Shown here: one piece after another, positions 25,113 through 34,456 of the stretch
Layout: each line of letters opens with the position of its first letter
How positions within the stretch are numbered: position 1 is the first letter of the stretch
DNA from: Aquimarina atlantica
GTDB lineage: Bacteria > Bacteroidota > Bacteroidia > Flavobacteriales > Flavobacteriaceae
Assembly (NCBI RefSeq): GCF_000626715.1
Contig: NZ_AQRA01000001.1
Coordinates: 186,001-250,000 of the forward strand
Direction of reading: 5' to 3'
Length of the DNA: 64,000 nt
Notes under the pieces: model-generated
Told to the model about the DNA's origin: nothing
The model's database searches: none
Seen by the model: the letters and a program-made list of their open reading frames with translations, nothing else
Translations under genes and position numbers: made by a program

Positions 25113-26978
25113 ATGGAAAATCTAAAATATACTTTTGCTTTGTTTATGAGTATTCTAATTATAGCATGTTCTAATGATGATGATACTATAGCAACTATAA
25201 TTACCGTAAAAGACTTTGAAACAGTTATAAAAGAGAATCCGGTTGTTGATCAAGAATTGGGTGTTATAGAGGCGAGTACCAATCTAGGAACATTAGATTA
25301 TAGTATTAAATCAGAAGATCCTGCAGGTGCTTTTGCTATTGATAGTAAAACAGGAAAACTAACTGTAAAAGATGCTACCCTGTTTGATTATGAAACGAAT
25401 CCTAAACTTACAGCTATAGTGTTGATTAAGGTAGGAGGAGAAAGTAAAGAAGTAACGGTAACAGTAGATTTGATCAATATTGATAAGCCTACCATAACGG
25501 TAAAAGATTTTGAAACCACTATAGATGAGAACCCTGATCAAGGGCAAGAGTTGGGTACTATAGAAGCAACTACCGATGAAGGGGAATTAGCATATATTAT
25601 CAAAACTGAAGAACCCACAGGCGCTTTTGCTATTGATAATAAAACAGGAAAACTAACAGTAAAAGATGTTACCCTGTTTGATTATGAAACCCGAGATCAA
25701 CTTACAGCTATAGTGTTGATTAAAAATGGAGAAGAAAGTAAAGAAACAAAAATAACTGTACACCTTAATAATATTAATGGGAACGCAACCATAACAGCAA
25801 AGGATTTCGAAACCACTATAGATGAGAATACTGAACAAAGACAAGGTTTAGGATTTGTAAAAGTCACCACCGATCAAGGTAAACTAACCTATAGTATTAA
25901 AAAAGAGAATCCTGCAGGAGCATTTATGATATTCCCTAGTGAAAAAGGGGAAGAAGGAGAAAATGGTTTTTATATAGAGATAAAAGACGTTAGTTTATTT
26001 GATTATGAAAAAAGAACAGAACTTACTGCTATAGTATTGGTAACAAATGGAGAAACAAGCAAAGAAGTAACTATAACAGTGAAACTAAATGATATTGTGG
26101 GGGATATTAATTTTGCTGACCTCAATTTTAAAAAGGCTTTATTAAAACATACCAACCCTATAATCGATACTAATACAGATGGTGTAATAACACTAGAAGA
26201 AGCAAAAGTTGTTACAAAAATGGATGTAGGAAGAAAAAGTATTACTGACCTTTCTGGAATTGAATATTTTACAGCATTGACTACACTAAATTGTAGCTCA
26301 AATAATAATTTGACTATTCTAGATTTAAGCAAAAATATAGCATTGACCGAACTGGATTGTAGTAGTAACGACATAACTACCTTAGATGTAAGCAAAAACA
26401 TTGAATTGACTAAACTAAATTGTAATGATAATGATTTAACCTCTGTTGATGTGAGTAAAAACGTAAAACTAAATTTTTTGAATACTTCTCAAAATCCATT
26501 AATAGATTTGGATATAAGTAAAAACACAGTATTAGAGACGTTAGGTTATGGCGATGAAAATAGTCCGTTAACTACTTTAGATATAAGTAAAAATGCAAAA
26601 TTGTCCACTTTATTTATTGGATATACCGACTTAACCTCTATAGATTTGAGCAATAATACCGAACTAACTAGACTAGCTTTTCTTTTTAGTAATATGACAA
26701 CTCTGGATTTAAGTCATAATACAGCGCTAACCCACCTGGATTTTCTGGCATGTACTATAAATACTTTAGATCTAAGTAATAATGTTGCATTGACTAATCT
26801 AGCCTGTAATGGTGCCAAGCTATCCTCTCTAAATTTGAAGAATGGTAACAATGCGAATTTAACAGCTAGTTTTCACAATAACCCTTCTCTTACATGTGTA
26901 GAGGTTGATGATCCTACTGCAAACTATAATTGGTCTAAAGATGATACAGCGGTATATTCTAGTAATTGTTCTTTATAA
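25113..26978 (+). CDS. Surface lipoprotein with three cadherin-like repeats and leucine-rich repeats
   Basis: 621 residues from ATG 25113; MENLKYTFALFMSILIIACS is a lipoprotein signal ending in a lipobox cysteine. Three tandem cadherin-like repeats of 98-99 residues follow (each with KDFET, GAFAI or GAFMI, and LFDYE). Next comes a calcium-loop-like segment DTNTDGVITLEEAK, then about nine 21-residue leucine-rich repeats of the Bacteroidota type (LTxLDCSxN...LDVSKN). No type IX secretion domain is seen; the chain ends VYSSNCSL. It is probably an outer-surface adhesion or binding protein. The ligand is unknown, and repeat number may vary between strains. Confidence 0.88.
   Translation: MENLKYTFALFMSILIIACSNDDDTIATIITVKDFETVIKENPVVDQELGVIEASTNLGTLDYSIKSEDPAGAFAIDSKTGKLTVKDATLFDYETNPKLTAIVLIKVGGESKEVTVTVDLINIDKPTITVKDFETTIDENPDQGQELGTIEATTDEGELAYIIKTEEPTGAFAIDNKTGKLTVKDVTLFDYETRDQLTAIVLIKNGEESKETKITVHLNNINGNATITAKDFETTIDENTEQRQGLGFVKVTTDQGKLTYSIKKENPAGAFMIFPSEKGEEGENGFYIEIKDVSLFDYEKRTELTAIVLVTNGETSKEVTITVKLNDIVGDINFADLNFKKALLKHTNPIIDTNTDGVITLEEAKVVTKMDVGRKSITDLSGIEYFTALTTLNCSSNNNLTILDLSKNIALTELDCSSNDITTLDVSKNIELTKLNCNDNDLTSVDVSKNVKLNFLNTSQNPLIDLDISKNTVLETLGYGDENSPLTTLDISKNAKLSTLFIGYTDLTSIDLSNNTELTRLAFLFSNMTTLDLSHNTALTHLDFLACTINTLDLSNNVALTNLACNGAKLSSLNLKNGNNANLTASFHNNPSLTCVEVDDPTANYNWSKDDTAVYSSNCSL
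25198..26100 (+). repeat. Three tandem coding repeats of about 295 bases
   Basis: Repeat units begin near 25198, 25491 and 25788, a period of 294-297 bases. They share near-identical stretches such as ACAGCTATAGTGTTGATTAA in units one and two, suggesting recent duplication or recombination. Unit three is longer because of a Gly/Glu-rich insertion. Confidence 0.75.
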
Positions 26979-26998
26979 GTATAATGTAAAAATCATAT

Positions 26999-27039
26999 AA
27001 AACAAAAAACGATGATCCGGGATCATCGTTTTTTGTTTT
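26999..27039. terminator. Long bidirectional terminator
   Basis: 20-base arms (26999-27018 and 27020-27039) are perfectly complementary around a single base, with A runs left and T runs right. It follows the repeat lipoprotein stop by 20 bases. Confidence 0.85.
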
Positions 27040-27167
27040 ATATCTTATATCTTTTTGGGTTATAATTATAATCACATTAAAGAACTCGTTTTAACCATTT
27101 CATATAGATATCATTGAAGAAGATAAATTTTGAAAGAAAAAGAATTACTCAAGATAAGTTCTTTTAG

Positions 27168-27175
27168 TATTTTTG
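27168..27175 (+). promoter_or_regulatory. Bacteroidota -7 element for the 7TM-HD gene
   Basis: TATTTTTG (TAnnTTTG) ends 15 bases before the ATG at 27191. Confidence 0.5.
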
Positions 27176-27190
27176 GGTAATTTCTAAAAT

Positions 27191-29236
27191 ATGAAAAGTT
27201 TTTTGAACAAATTATATAAAAAACAATCCTCTATATATAGGATTTTTCTTTTTATATGTACCACAGCACTAATTGTATACTTATTTCCGAAAGGAGGGAT
27301 ATTTAAATATGAATTTACAAAAGGTAAACCCTGGCAATATGAAAATTTATATGCTCCTTTTGATTTTGCAATTGCAAAAACCGAAGCAGAAATTGAAGAA
27401 GAGAAAAAACGAATTAAGGATAATGTAATTCCCTATTTTGAATACGACACTATAATTGCTAATTCTGCCAAAGAATCTTATGATATTGCATTTTCTAACT
27501 ATTTAAAAGCGCTTGACCAAAGTAGTAGCAGGGATCAGGCAAAACTTTTTGGTAGGATATTGCTAAATGATATATATAGATATGGAGTTTTGCAAGAAAA
27601 ATATTCTTATGATAATGATAGACAAATTTTTTTAAATAAAGGAAATACAGCAGAAGCAATAACTTATGGTCAAATTCTAACCTCTGATGTCTTAACCAAA
27701 ACCATTAATTCCCGTATTGATAAAAGTGAATATACCAAGTTTAAAAGCGATTACGTCGCCTTGTTTTATGATCTGATAAAACCAAATGTTAGACTAAACA
27801 AAAGGCTAACAGAGAGTACTTTAGAAATTGAATTAGAGAAGGTTCTAACTACTAGAGGGGGAGTATCCAGAGGCAGTAGGATTATAGCCAAAGGAGAGGT
27901 AGTAGAAGGAGATAAATTACAAATATTAAATTCGTTAAAAGCAGAATATGAATCCCAGGTATGGAGTGATAAAAATTTTTATTGGATCGTATTGGGGTAT
28001 TGTTTATTAGTTTCGTTAGCACTTATGATGCTTCTGTTGTTTATTAAAAAATATAGAGCAGATATTTATGAAAACAATACTCAGGTAACTTTTATTTTCT
28101 TTAATGTTCTTTTTCTGGTATTGATAACTACCTTGGTGGTTAAATATCGATCAGAATATATCTATGTTGTCCCTCTATGTATTCTCCCTTTGGTTCTTAA
28201 AGCATTTTTCGATTCGAGATTAGGATTATTTACTCATGTAATTACAGTACTTATATTGGGGTTTGTTGTCCCTAATAGTTATGAGTATACCTTTTTGCAG
28301 ATTATTGCAGGAATCGTAACGATATTAACAATTTCAGAATCTTTTAAGAGAGCTAATTTGTTTATTTCTGTAGGTCAGATCACATTAATTTATATCCTGG
28401 CGTATATTGCATTTCATATTATTCATGAAGGAAGTATAAGCAATATCGATTGGATTACAGTTGGGTTGTTTGTAATAAGTGGATTTGCAACTCTTATAGT
28501 GCATCCATTAATTTATGCTTATGAAAAGGTTTTTGGATTGATTTCTGATGTTTCATTATTAGAGCTTAGTGATACAAATTCGGTTTTACTTAAGGAATTG
28601 TCTAATAAAGCACCAGGAACATTTCACCATTCACTTAATGTGGCTAATATTGCAGAAGCTGCTGCTAATGAAATAGGAGCTAACGCTATGTTAGTAAGAG
28701 TAGGAGCATTATATCATGATATTGGTAAAATGGCAAACCCTACATATTTTACCGAAAATCAATCTGCCTCTGGTAATGCACATGATGTATTATCTCCAAA
28801 AGAAAGTGCCAGAATTATTATTAACCATGTGATACGAGGAATAGAGATTGCTAAAAAAAATAACTTACCCGATCGTGTTATTGATTTCATTAGAACGCAT
28901 CATGGTACTAGTACCGTTTACTATTTTTATACCAAAGAAAAAGAAACTAATGAAAATGTGAATATTGAGGATTTTAGGTACCCTGGCCCGAAACCATTTT
29001 CTAAAGAAACTGCTATTTTGATGATGAGTGATAGTGTAGAGGCTGCTTCAAAAAGCCTTAAAAATCCTACAAGTAGTTTGATCGACTCTTTTGTAGAAAA
29101 AATAGTGAGCAAACAAATGGAAGATAATCAGTTTCTGAATGCCAATATTACCTTTAAAGAAATCCAACAGATCAAAAAAGTCTTTAAACGTAAACTAACC
29201 AATATTTATCATCTTAGAATAGAATATCCAGAATAA
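27191..29236 (+). CDS. 7TM-HD phosphohydrolase, PgpH-type
   Basis: 681 residues. An N-terminal membrane segment and a large extracytoplasmic 7TMR-HDED domain (about residues 45-255) precede seven membrane helices (about 260-450) and a cytoplasmic HD domain. The HD site is visible as GTFHHSLNVANIAEAA, LYHDIGKM with His509, and HHGTSTVYYFY. This is the architecture of PgpH, which hydrolyses cyclic di-AMP. It is a single gene with its own promoter and converges on the DUF3817 gene. The c-di-AMP substrate is inferred from the family. Confidence 0.9.
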   Translation: MKSFLNKLYKKQSSIYRIFLFICTTALIVYLFPKGGIFKYEFTKGKPWQYENLYAPFDFAIAKTEAEIEEEKKRIKDNVIPYFEYDTIIANSAKESYDIAFSNYLKALDQSSSRDQAKLFGRILLNDIYRYGVLQEKYSYDNDRQIFLNKGNTAEAITYGQILTSDVLTKTINSRIDKSEYTKFKSDYVALFYDLIKPNVRLNKRLTESTLEIELEKVLTTRGGVSRGSRIIAKGEVVEGDKLQILNSLKAEYESQVWSDKNFYWIVLGYCLLVSLALMMLLLFIKKYRADIYENNTQVTFIFFNVLFLVLITTLVVKYRSEYIYVVPLCILPLVLKAFFDSRLGLFTHVITVLILGFVVPNSYEYTFLQIIAGIVTILTISESFKRANLFISVGQITLIYILAYIAFHIIHEGSISNIDWITVGLFVISGFATLIVHPLIYAYEKVFGLISDVSLLELSDTNSVLLKELSNKAPGTFHHSLNVANIAEAAANEIGANAMLVRVGALYHDIGKMANPTYFTENQSASGNAHDVLSPKESARIIINHVIRGIEIAKKNNLPDRVIDFIRTHHGTSTVYYFYTKEKETNENVNIEDFRYPGPKPFSKETAILMMSDSVEAASKSLKNPTSSLIDSFVEKIVSKQMEDNQFLNANITFKEIQQIKKVFKRKLTNIYHLRIEYPE

Positions 29237-29288
29237 TATCGATATACGTAAGACTTTGCCAATGACAAGAATATCTGTTACGTAGATT

Positions 29289-29576
29289 CTATGCTTTTAC
29301 CGTTTTACCAAGATATTTTCGATCCATCCAAAAAGTTCCGAAAGGGATAATAGAACAAACTAAAACAATCATAAGTGTTTTGGTGTTCCATTGTTTTTCT
29401 GGTTTCACAAGAAATGCAAATACAATATAAATTAGAAAAAGAAATCCATGAGCCATTCCTATTATTTTATTAGGCTCTGGAGATTCAAACATATATTTTA
29501 AAGGCATGGTTACAAATAGAATAAGCAGGTATGAAATACCTTCAAGATAGCTGATTAATCTAAAACTTGAAATCAT
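29289..29576 (-). CDS. DUF3817 membrane protein
   Basis: 95 residues with three hydrophobic segments. FRLISYLEGISYLLILFVTM and GMAHGFLFLIYI are the family's conserved helices. Function unknown; the family is found widely as short integral membrane proteins. It starts 18 bases after the MscS channel gene and is probably in the same transcript. Confidence 0.85.
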   Translation of the reverse strand: MISSFRLISYLEGISYLLILFVTMPLKYMFESPEPNKIIGMAHGFLFLIYIVFAFLVKPEKQWNTKTLMIVLVCSIIPFGTFWMDRKYLGKTVKA

Positions 29577-29594
29577 AAAATTATTGGTGTTATG

Positions 29595-30833
29595 TTATTT
29601 TTCAGAAGTATAATTTAGTTCGAATACCTCCAGGTTAAAATAGGGTATGGCAGATAATAAATGATCAAAAATGTCTGCCATTATCTGTTCATAGTTTTTC
29701 CAAACTTTATTATTACTAAAGGCATATATTTCTAGAGGTGTTCCTTGTGCAGAAGGTGGTAATTGACGACTCATAATTGTCATTTCCTTATTGATAAACG
29801 GGTGGTTTTCTAGATATAACTCTACATACATTCTAAAAACACCCATATTAGTCAGGTTTCTTCCATTCATCAATACGCTTTTATCAACCTTAGATTCTTG
29901 ATTATAAGAGTCTATTTCTTGTTGAACAGTAGTGAGGTAACCTTCAATAAGTTCAATTTTTTTTAATTTATTGATATCATCTTCAGATAAAAATGAAATG
30001 CTCGATGTTTTGATTAACAATGCTCTTTTAATTCTTCTTCCACCAGAGTTCATCATACCTCGCCAGTTCTTAAATGATTGCGATGTAAGATAATACGTTG
30101 GTATTGTCGAAATCGTTTTATCAAAATTTTGAACCTTTACCGAAGATAGGTTAATCTCGATCACATCTCCATCGGCTCCATATTTTTGCATAGTGATCCA
30201 ATCTCCAATTCTCACCGTATCATTTACTGCTACTTGTATACTGGCAACAAATCCAAGGATGATATCTTTAAAAATAAGGAGAATTACGGCAGACATCGCA
30301 CCAAGTGCTGTTAAGAATGTCCATATTGATTTTCCTGTCATCGACGAGAATACCAGAATAGCTCCTATAAACCATACAAATATCATAAATACCTGTACAT
30401 AACTATCAATAGGTTTATCTTTAAAGGAATCTAAAGATTTTAAAAAATCTCTAAACGTTCTAAGGATGCTTCTTAAAATCCATATGGTTAATACAATAAC
30501 CATAATGTTAAACAGGATTTCAAGATATTTTTCTGCTGTAGGAAAAGCAATAAACAGCATAGGAACAATCCATATGGTTAGAGACAATGGTACTATATGT
30601 GCCAGGTAATCAAAGGTTTTATTTTTTACCAAATGATCATCGAAGGTATTTTTAGATTTTGAAGCATAGCTTTTAAAGATCGCTACAATAACTTTTTTCA
30701 TTACAAAATCTAATACAAAAAGAACAACTGCCAGGATGCATATCCCGATAAGAAGGTTTAAGTATTCTGCTGTATGTTCTGAAATACCTTTTGAAATCAA
30801 AAGGTTGTAGAAGTAACGGGTTAAATCTTTCAT
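29595..30833 (-). CDS. Mechanosensitive ion channel, MscS family (YbdG-like)
   Basis: 412 residues. About five membrane helices cover residues 1-190; the pore-lining helix is near 165-195 (ALGAMSAVILLIFKDIILG), followed by the MscS beta domain (VRIGDWITMQKYGADGDVIE) and a cytoplasmic alpha-beta part to the end. The size and the long C-terminal part fit the YbdG/MscM group. Such channels release solutes on osmotic downshock. A TAnnTTTG promoter lies 25 bases upstream; DUF3817 follows. Confidence 0.92.
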   Translation of the reverse strand: MKDLTRYFYNLLISKGISEHTAEYLNLLIGICILAVVLFVLDFVMKKVIVAIFKSYASKSKNTFDDHLVKNKTFDYLAHIVPLSLTIWIVPMLFIAFPTAEKYLEILFNIMVIVLTIWILRSILRTFRDFLKSLDSFKDKPIDSYVQVFMIFVWFIGAILVFSSMTGKSIWTFLTALGAMSAVILLIFKDIILGFVASIQVAVNDTVRIGDWITMQKYGADGDVIEINLSSVKVQNFDKTISTIPTYYLTSQSFKNWRGMMNSGGRRIKRALLIKTSSISFLSEDDINKLKKIELIEGYLTTVQQEIDSYNQESKVDKSVLMNGRNLTNMGVFRMYVELYLENHPFINKEMTIMSRQLPPSAQGTPLEIYAFSNNKVWKNYEQIMADIFDHLLSAIPYFNLEVFELNYTSEK

Positions 30834-30857
30834 GAATATCTGGTACTAAAATTCATG

Positions 30858-30865
30858 CAAAAATA
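30858..30865 (-). promoter_or_regulatory. Bacteroidota -7 element for the MscS gene
   Basis: CAAAAATA on the + strand reads TATTTTTG on the minus strand, 25 bases before the ATG at 30833. Confidence 0.5.
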
Positions 30866-30968
30866 GGATTCTAGCTTTTGATACAATATATAAAATGAAA
30901 GATTTAACTTTTTTTAAAAATATAGAGGAAGTAAGAAGTTCAGAAAAGTTTATTTTTCTATAATGTAA

Positions 30969-31020
30969 AGCAGAGCCGAAAGACAATCATCTTTTACTCT
31001 AGGTATATTTCGACTCTGCT
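30969..31020 (-). terminator. Inverted repeat behind the first TonB receptor
   Basis: 13-base arms (30969-30981 and 31008-31020) match with one mismatch around a 26-base loop. It lies about 75 bases past the receptor stop at 31095 on the minus strand. A terminator role is likely but it lacks a long T run. Confidence 0.45.
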
Positions 31021-31094
31021 TAATATGACAGAATGGTTGTTTTTTTAGATGTTACTTAAACAATCATTCTACTATAATTAACTATAAAATAGTA

Positions 31095-34064
31095 CTATAA
31101 TTTATAGTTTAGTGATACATTAAACATAGTACCTAATTGACTAAAATGGAAACCATTATATGTCATTTGAGAATACCTTTGGTTAAAGGTGATTAAATTA
31201 GAACGGGTTTTTAATTCTGCTGGATCATTCAGAAGTGCATCACCGGCAGCGTTAAGAGATTTAAACTCCCATTCTGGTAAAACGTTTAATAGATTGTTAA
31301 CGTTTACAGATACAGTAAATTTATCTGTAGCATTAAAATCAATACCTAAATCCGTAACGATTTTTGGAATAAACTCAGTTTTTAGATTAGGACCTAAACC
31401 TTGTTGTCTAAATTCTGTTTTTCCGAAATATGTATTATTTAAGTTAAAACCAAATTTACCGATATTGTAACTGGTTCCCAAAATCCATTTGGTCTTTGGC
31501 CTAGAGGTAAAGAATAAAGCTTCCTGAGTTAGGTTAACGACAGATTGTCCAGCATTTGCAACAATTGCCGGGTTCTTAACATCTCCATCTCTTTCGTTTT
31601 CTATTGTATAATTTCCAGATAAACTAAATCCAAGAGAACCACCGGCAAGACCTATGTTTTTATAATTTGCAACGACATCTATACCAGAAGTTCTTGTGTC
31701 TAATGCATTAACAAAAAAGCTGAGATCATTTAGATTATTATTATTTAGTAATTGATCAAGGTTGGTATTACCAATACTATTACCAACGGCATCGGTAGCA
31801 GTTTTTCCAATTTCTGTACTTAGGACAATTCTATCTTCAACCTGAATATTGTAATAATCAATAGTGAAGTTTATATTGTTGTTAATCTTAGCTCCAATAC
31901 CCACAGTTATATTTGTAGATTCTTCTGCATCTAATTGTGGAATATCTAATAATTTTGCTTGAGGTGAAACATTATTTATTAGTCCACCAACTTGAATTCC
32001 CGCTCCTGGAACAAAACTGTACTGCGCTTTTTGAGTATAAATTTGATGAAGTGTTGGTGCTCTAAAACCTGTAGAGATAGAGGCTCTTACTGTTAATTTG
32101 TCTTCTAAAAATTTGTAACGTGAACTCAATTTCCATACAAAAGCGTCACCAAAATCACTATAATCTTCTAATCTAACAGTACCATTAACCAAAAAATCTT
32201 CGGTAATATCATATGCTACATCCAAATATCCACCAAAATTATAACGGTTAAAAGTTCCTGAGTTTTCGGGGCTATTTCCTGCAAAAGAATCGGCACCACC
32301 ACCATCATACGAGGCAAGATCTCCTTCAATAATTTCAAAAGTTTCTGTTCTAAATTCTGCTCCAAAACCAACACTAATTTTATCGGTAATCAATTTTGCA
32401 ATATCAATATTCCCTACGCTATGCCTGAACCCAGTTCCTCCGGGGTCAAATGATATAGGACTATTTTCTCTATACAATTCAGAACCTTGTGTGAGTTCAC
32501 CAGGATCTACAGTACCATTGTCGTTTGAATCAATCCATGTAGATGGAGAATATACTGTATTACGATTGTGTGAGTTATTTACTTTGTAGGTTTGTGTGTT
32601 ACCACCAGTAGTATAACTTAGATCATAATTCCAACCATTTCTTTTAGTTTTAAAACCAATAGTAGCATTGTAATCGTTAAGATCTCCTTCAAAAGTAGGT
32701 ACATACCCTACATATTGACCATTTGGGCCATCAGGGAAAAAATCTGCCAGATAGGGAAAGTCTGTTAATGTTCTCCAATATGGAGTTCTATAGTTAGCAA
32801 AACTATTTACTTTTTTATACACATAGGCGGCATTCAAATAGATCTGTGTATTTTTACTGATATCATATCCACCATTTACCAAAAATTTTGCTGCAGATGT
32901 TTCTGGTGACCCATTAATATTTCCGGCATCTGGCTTAAGAGCTAAAAACTGATCAACATCTGCTCTCCCTTGTGTATTAGCAGCATTTATTTCTGCTAGC
33001 CTGGTAGTATGATTAGGAGTACCTACATAGTTATCTATGAATTCTTGCTGAGCTTGCTCTGCAGTAAGACCTGTTAGGATAGCTCCCCCGTCTAAAGCTT
33101 GCCCTCCTGCATCTAAATAACTGCTGTAGCTATCAGGATCTGTGAACACAAAATCATCAAATTCTCCTTGTGCATCTACAGTTCCTGGTCTGTTAGCCAG
33201 GCTTACCTTAGAGAAATCTACAGTATAGTTAAAAAAACCTTTATCTTCTCCTATAGAACTACCATTATTTAAGCTAATTCCGATCGTTTCTCCATCGCCT
33301 TCAGATGTAATTCCTGATCTAATAGTCACCGAACCTTCTTCGGGGCTGTCTTTTAGAATAATATTCATCACACCCGCGATAGCATCAGAACCATATTGTG
33401 CAGATGCACCATCTCTTAATATTTCTACTCGTTTTATTGCATCTGTTGGTATTGCAGAAATATCTGAGCCAGTTTCACCTCTTCCCGGAGAGGTTTGAGT
33501 ATATAGTAAAGCACTTAAGTTTTTACGTTTTCCATTAATAAGAATTAAGGTCCTACTAGGCCCCATATTTCTAATCTCGTAAGGATCTAACAATGAAGTA
33601 GCATCATTTACTGGTGTTTGAACGGTATTAAATGATGGTATTTTATATTGTAACGCTTTATCGAATGTAATTTGACCAGTAGAGGTTAATTCTTTTGCTG
33701 GTAATACGTCGACAGGAAGTGAAGAAGTGGTATTACTTCTTGGTAGAGCTCTGGATCCTACTAAGATAATCTCTTCTAGTTCTGCTCCACTACTTAGTGA
33801 GATATTGATTGTCGTTTGGGAATTTACAGGCACTTCTTTAGAATTAAAGCCTACATAACTAAAAACGAGAACAGCTTCGGGATTAACTTCGATGCTGTAT
33901 TTACCATCAAAATCGGTTGTAGAACCATTACTGGTTCCTTTTTCAATAATGTTTACTCCAGGTAACGGGGAACCATCTGCATCAGAGACGACTCCAGTTA
34001 CTGTCTGTTGCGAAAAGCACAGACTTGTGGATAGTACGATTAAAATAAATGCGAGTTTTTTCAT
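31095..34064 (-). CDS. TonB-dependent outer-membrane receptor A
   Basis: 989 residues. Signal peptide (MKKLAFILIVLSTSLCFSQ), then a carboxypeptidase-regulatory-like domain (VTGVVSDADGSPLPGVNIIE, about 22-95), a plug domain (RILINGKRKN-type segment and KRVEILRDGASAQYGSDAIA, about 100-250) and a 22-strand barrel ending in a terminal Leu. These receptors import large substrates with TonB energy. There is no SusD-type partner nearby, so it is not a typical polysaccharide locus; siderophore, peptide or other small substrates are possible. Paralogue of receptor B at 34457. Confidence 0.93.
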   Translation of the reverse strand: MKKLAFILIVLSTSLCFSQQTVTGVVSDADGSPLPGVNIIEKGTSNGSTTDFDGKYSIEVNPEAVLVFSYVGFNSKEVPVNSQTTINISLSSGAELEEIILVGSRALPRSNTTSSLPVDVLPAKELTSTGQITFDKALQYKIPSFNTVQTPVNDATSLLDPYEIRNMGPSRTLILINGKRKNLSALLYTQTSPGRGETGSDISAIPTDAIKRVEILRDGASAQYGSDAIAGVMNIILKDSPEEGSVTIRSGITSEGDGETIGISLNNGSSIGEDKGFFNYTVDFSKVSLANRPGTVDAQGEFDDFVFTDPDSYSSYLDAGGQALDGGAILTGLTAEQAQQEFIDNYVGTPNHTTRLAEINAANTQGRADVDQFLALKPDAGNINGSPETSAAKFLVNGGYDISKNTQIYLNAAYVYKKVNSFANYRTPYWRTLTDFPYLADFFPDGPNGQYVGYVPTFEGDLNDYNATIGFKTKRNGWNYDLSYTTGGNTQTYKVNNSHNRNTVYSPSTWIDSNDNGTVDPGELTQGSELYRENSPISFDPGGTGFRHSVGNIDIAKLITDKISVGFGAEFRTETFEIIEGDLASYDGGGADSFAGNSPENSGTFNRYNFGGYLDVAYDITEDFLVNGTVRLEDYSDFGDAFVWKLSSRYKFLEDKLTVRASISTGFRAPTLHQIYTQKAQYSFVPGAGIQVGGLINNVSPQAKLLDIPQLDAEESTNITVGIGAKINNNINFTIDYYNIQVEDRIVLSTEIGKTATDAVGNSIGNTNLDQLLNNNNLNDLSFFVNALDTRTSGIDVVANYKNIGLAGGSLGFSLSGNYTIENERDGDVKNPAIVANAGQSVVNLTQEALFFTSRPKTKWILGTSYNIGKFGFNLNNTYFGKTEFRQQGLGPNLKTEFIPKIVTDLGIDFNATDKFTVSVNVNNLLNVLPEWEFKSLNAAGDALLNDPAELKTRSNLITFNQRYSQMTYNGFHFSQLGTMFNVSLNYKL

Positions 34065-34095
34065 GTAATAATTTGTGTTTAAATGAATGTTGGTT

Positions 34096-34146
34096 TAAAA
34101 TGATTGTCGGCTAAATATATTTAAAAATGATAGTATTTAACATAAA
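34096..34146 (-). promoter_or_regulatory. Conserved upstream block of TonB receptor A
   Basis: The segment with TGATTGT, TAAATATAT, TAAAA, GTATTTA and CATAAA is repeated in the same order and nearly the same spacing before receptor B (37089-37140). It lies 32-82 bases before the start. No TAnnTTTG element is apparent, so a special promoter or regulator may apply. Confidence 0.4.
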
Positions 34147-34410
34147 GTTTTATGAATTTTTCAAAATATATGTGAAAAAATCATAAAAAAATATGTTTTT
34201 TTTACTTTGAAAACCTCAGGAATTTGTACTTGAAATATATAGTGATAGAAGTTGTTCTAGTAGAGGATTAACCACGTTTTGCTGCGGTGTTTTAGGTATA
34301 AAAGTGATGGGGTGATATAAGACATTACAAATTATTATTAAGAAATATGATTATGTTGTATTAAGAAAGTTTTTGATATGAAAAAAAAATAAGTATGAGG
34401 GCAAAAGTAA

Positions 34411-34433
34411 AAAGACCGCTTAAAGCGGTCTTT
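34411..34433 (-). terminator. Terminator of TonB receptor B
   Basis: AAAGACCGCTT and AAGCGGTCTTT pair across one base; it is 24 bases past the stop at 34457 on the minus strand. Confidence 0.8.
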
Positions 34434-34456
34434 TAATATATAATATTAGGTGTTTT

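Larger units (their letters stand above)
34065..34456. other. 392-base gap between the two TonB receptor genes
   Basis: No gene is visible. It contains an AT-rich leader for receptor A, including a block near 34096-34146 similar to the leader of receptor B, and the terminator of receptor B (34411-34433). Confidence 0.6.
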
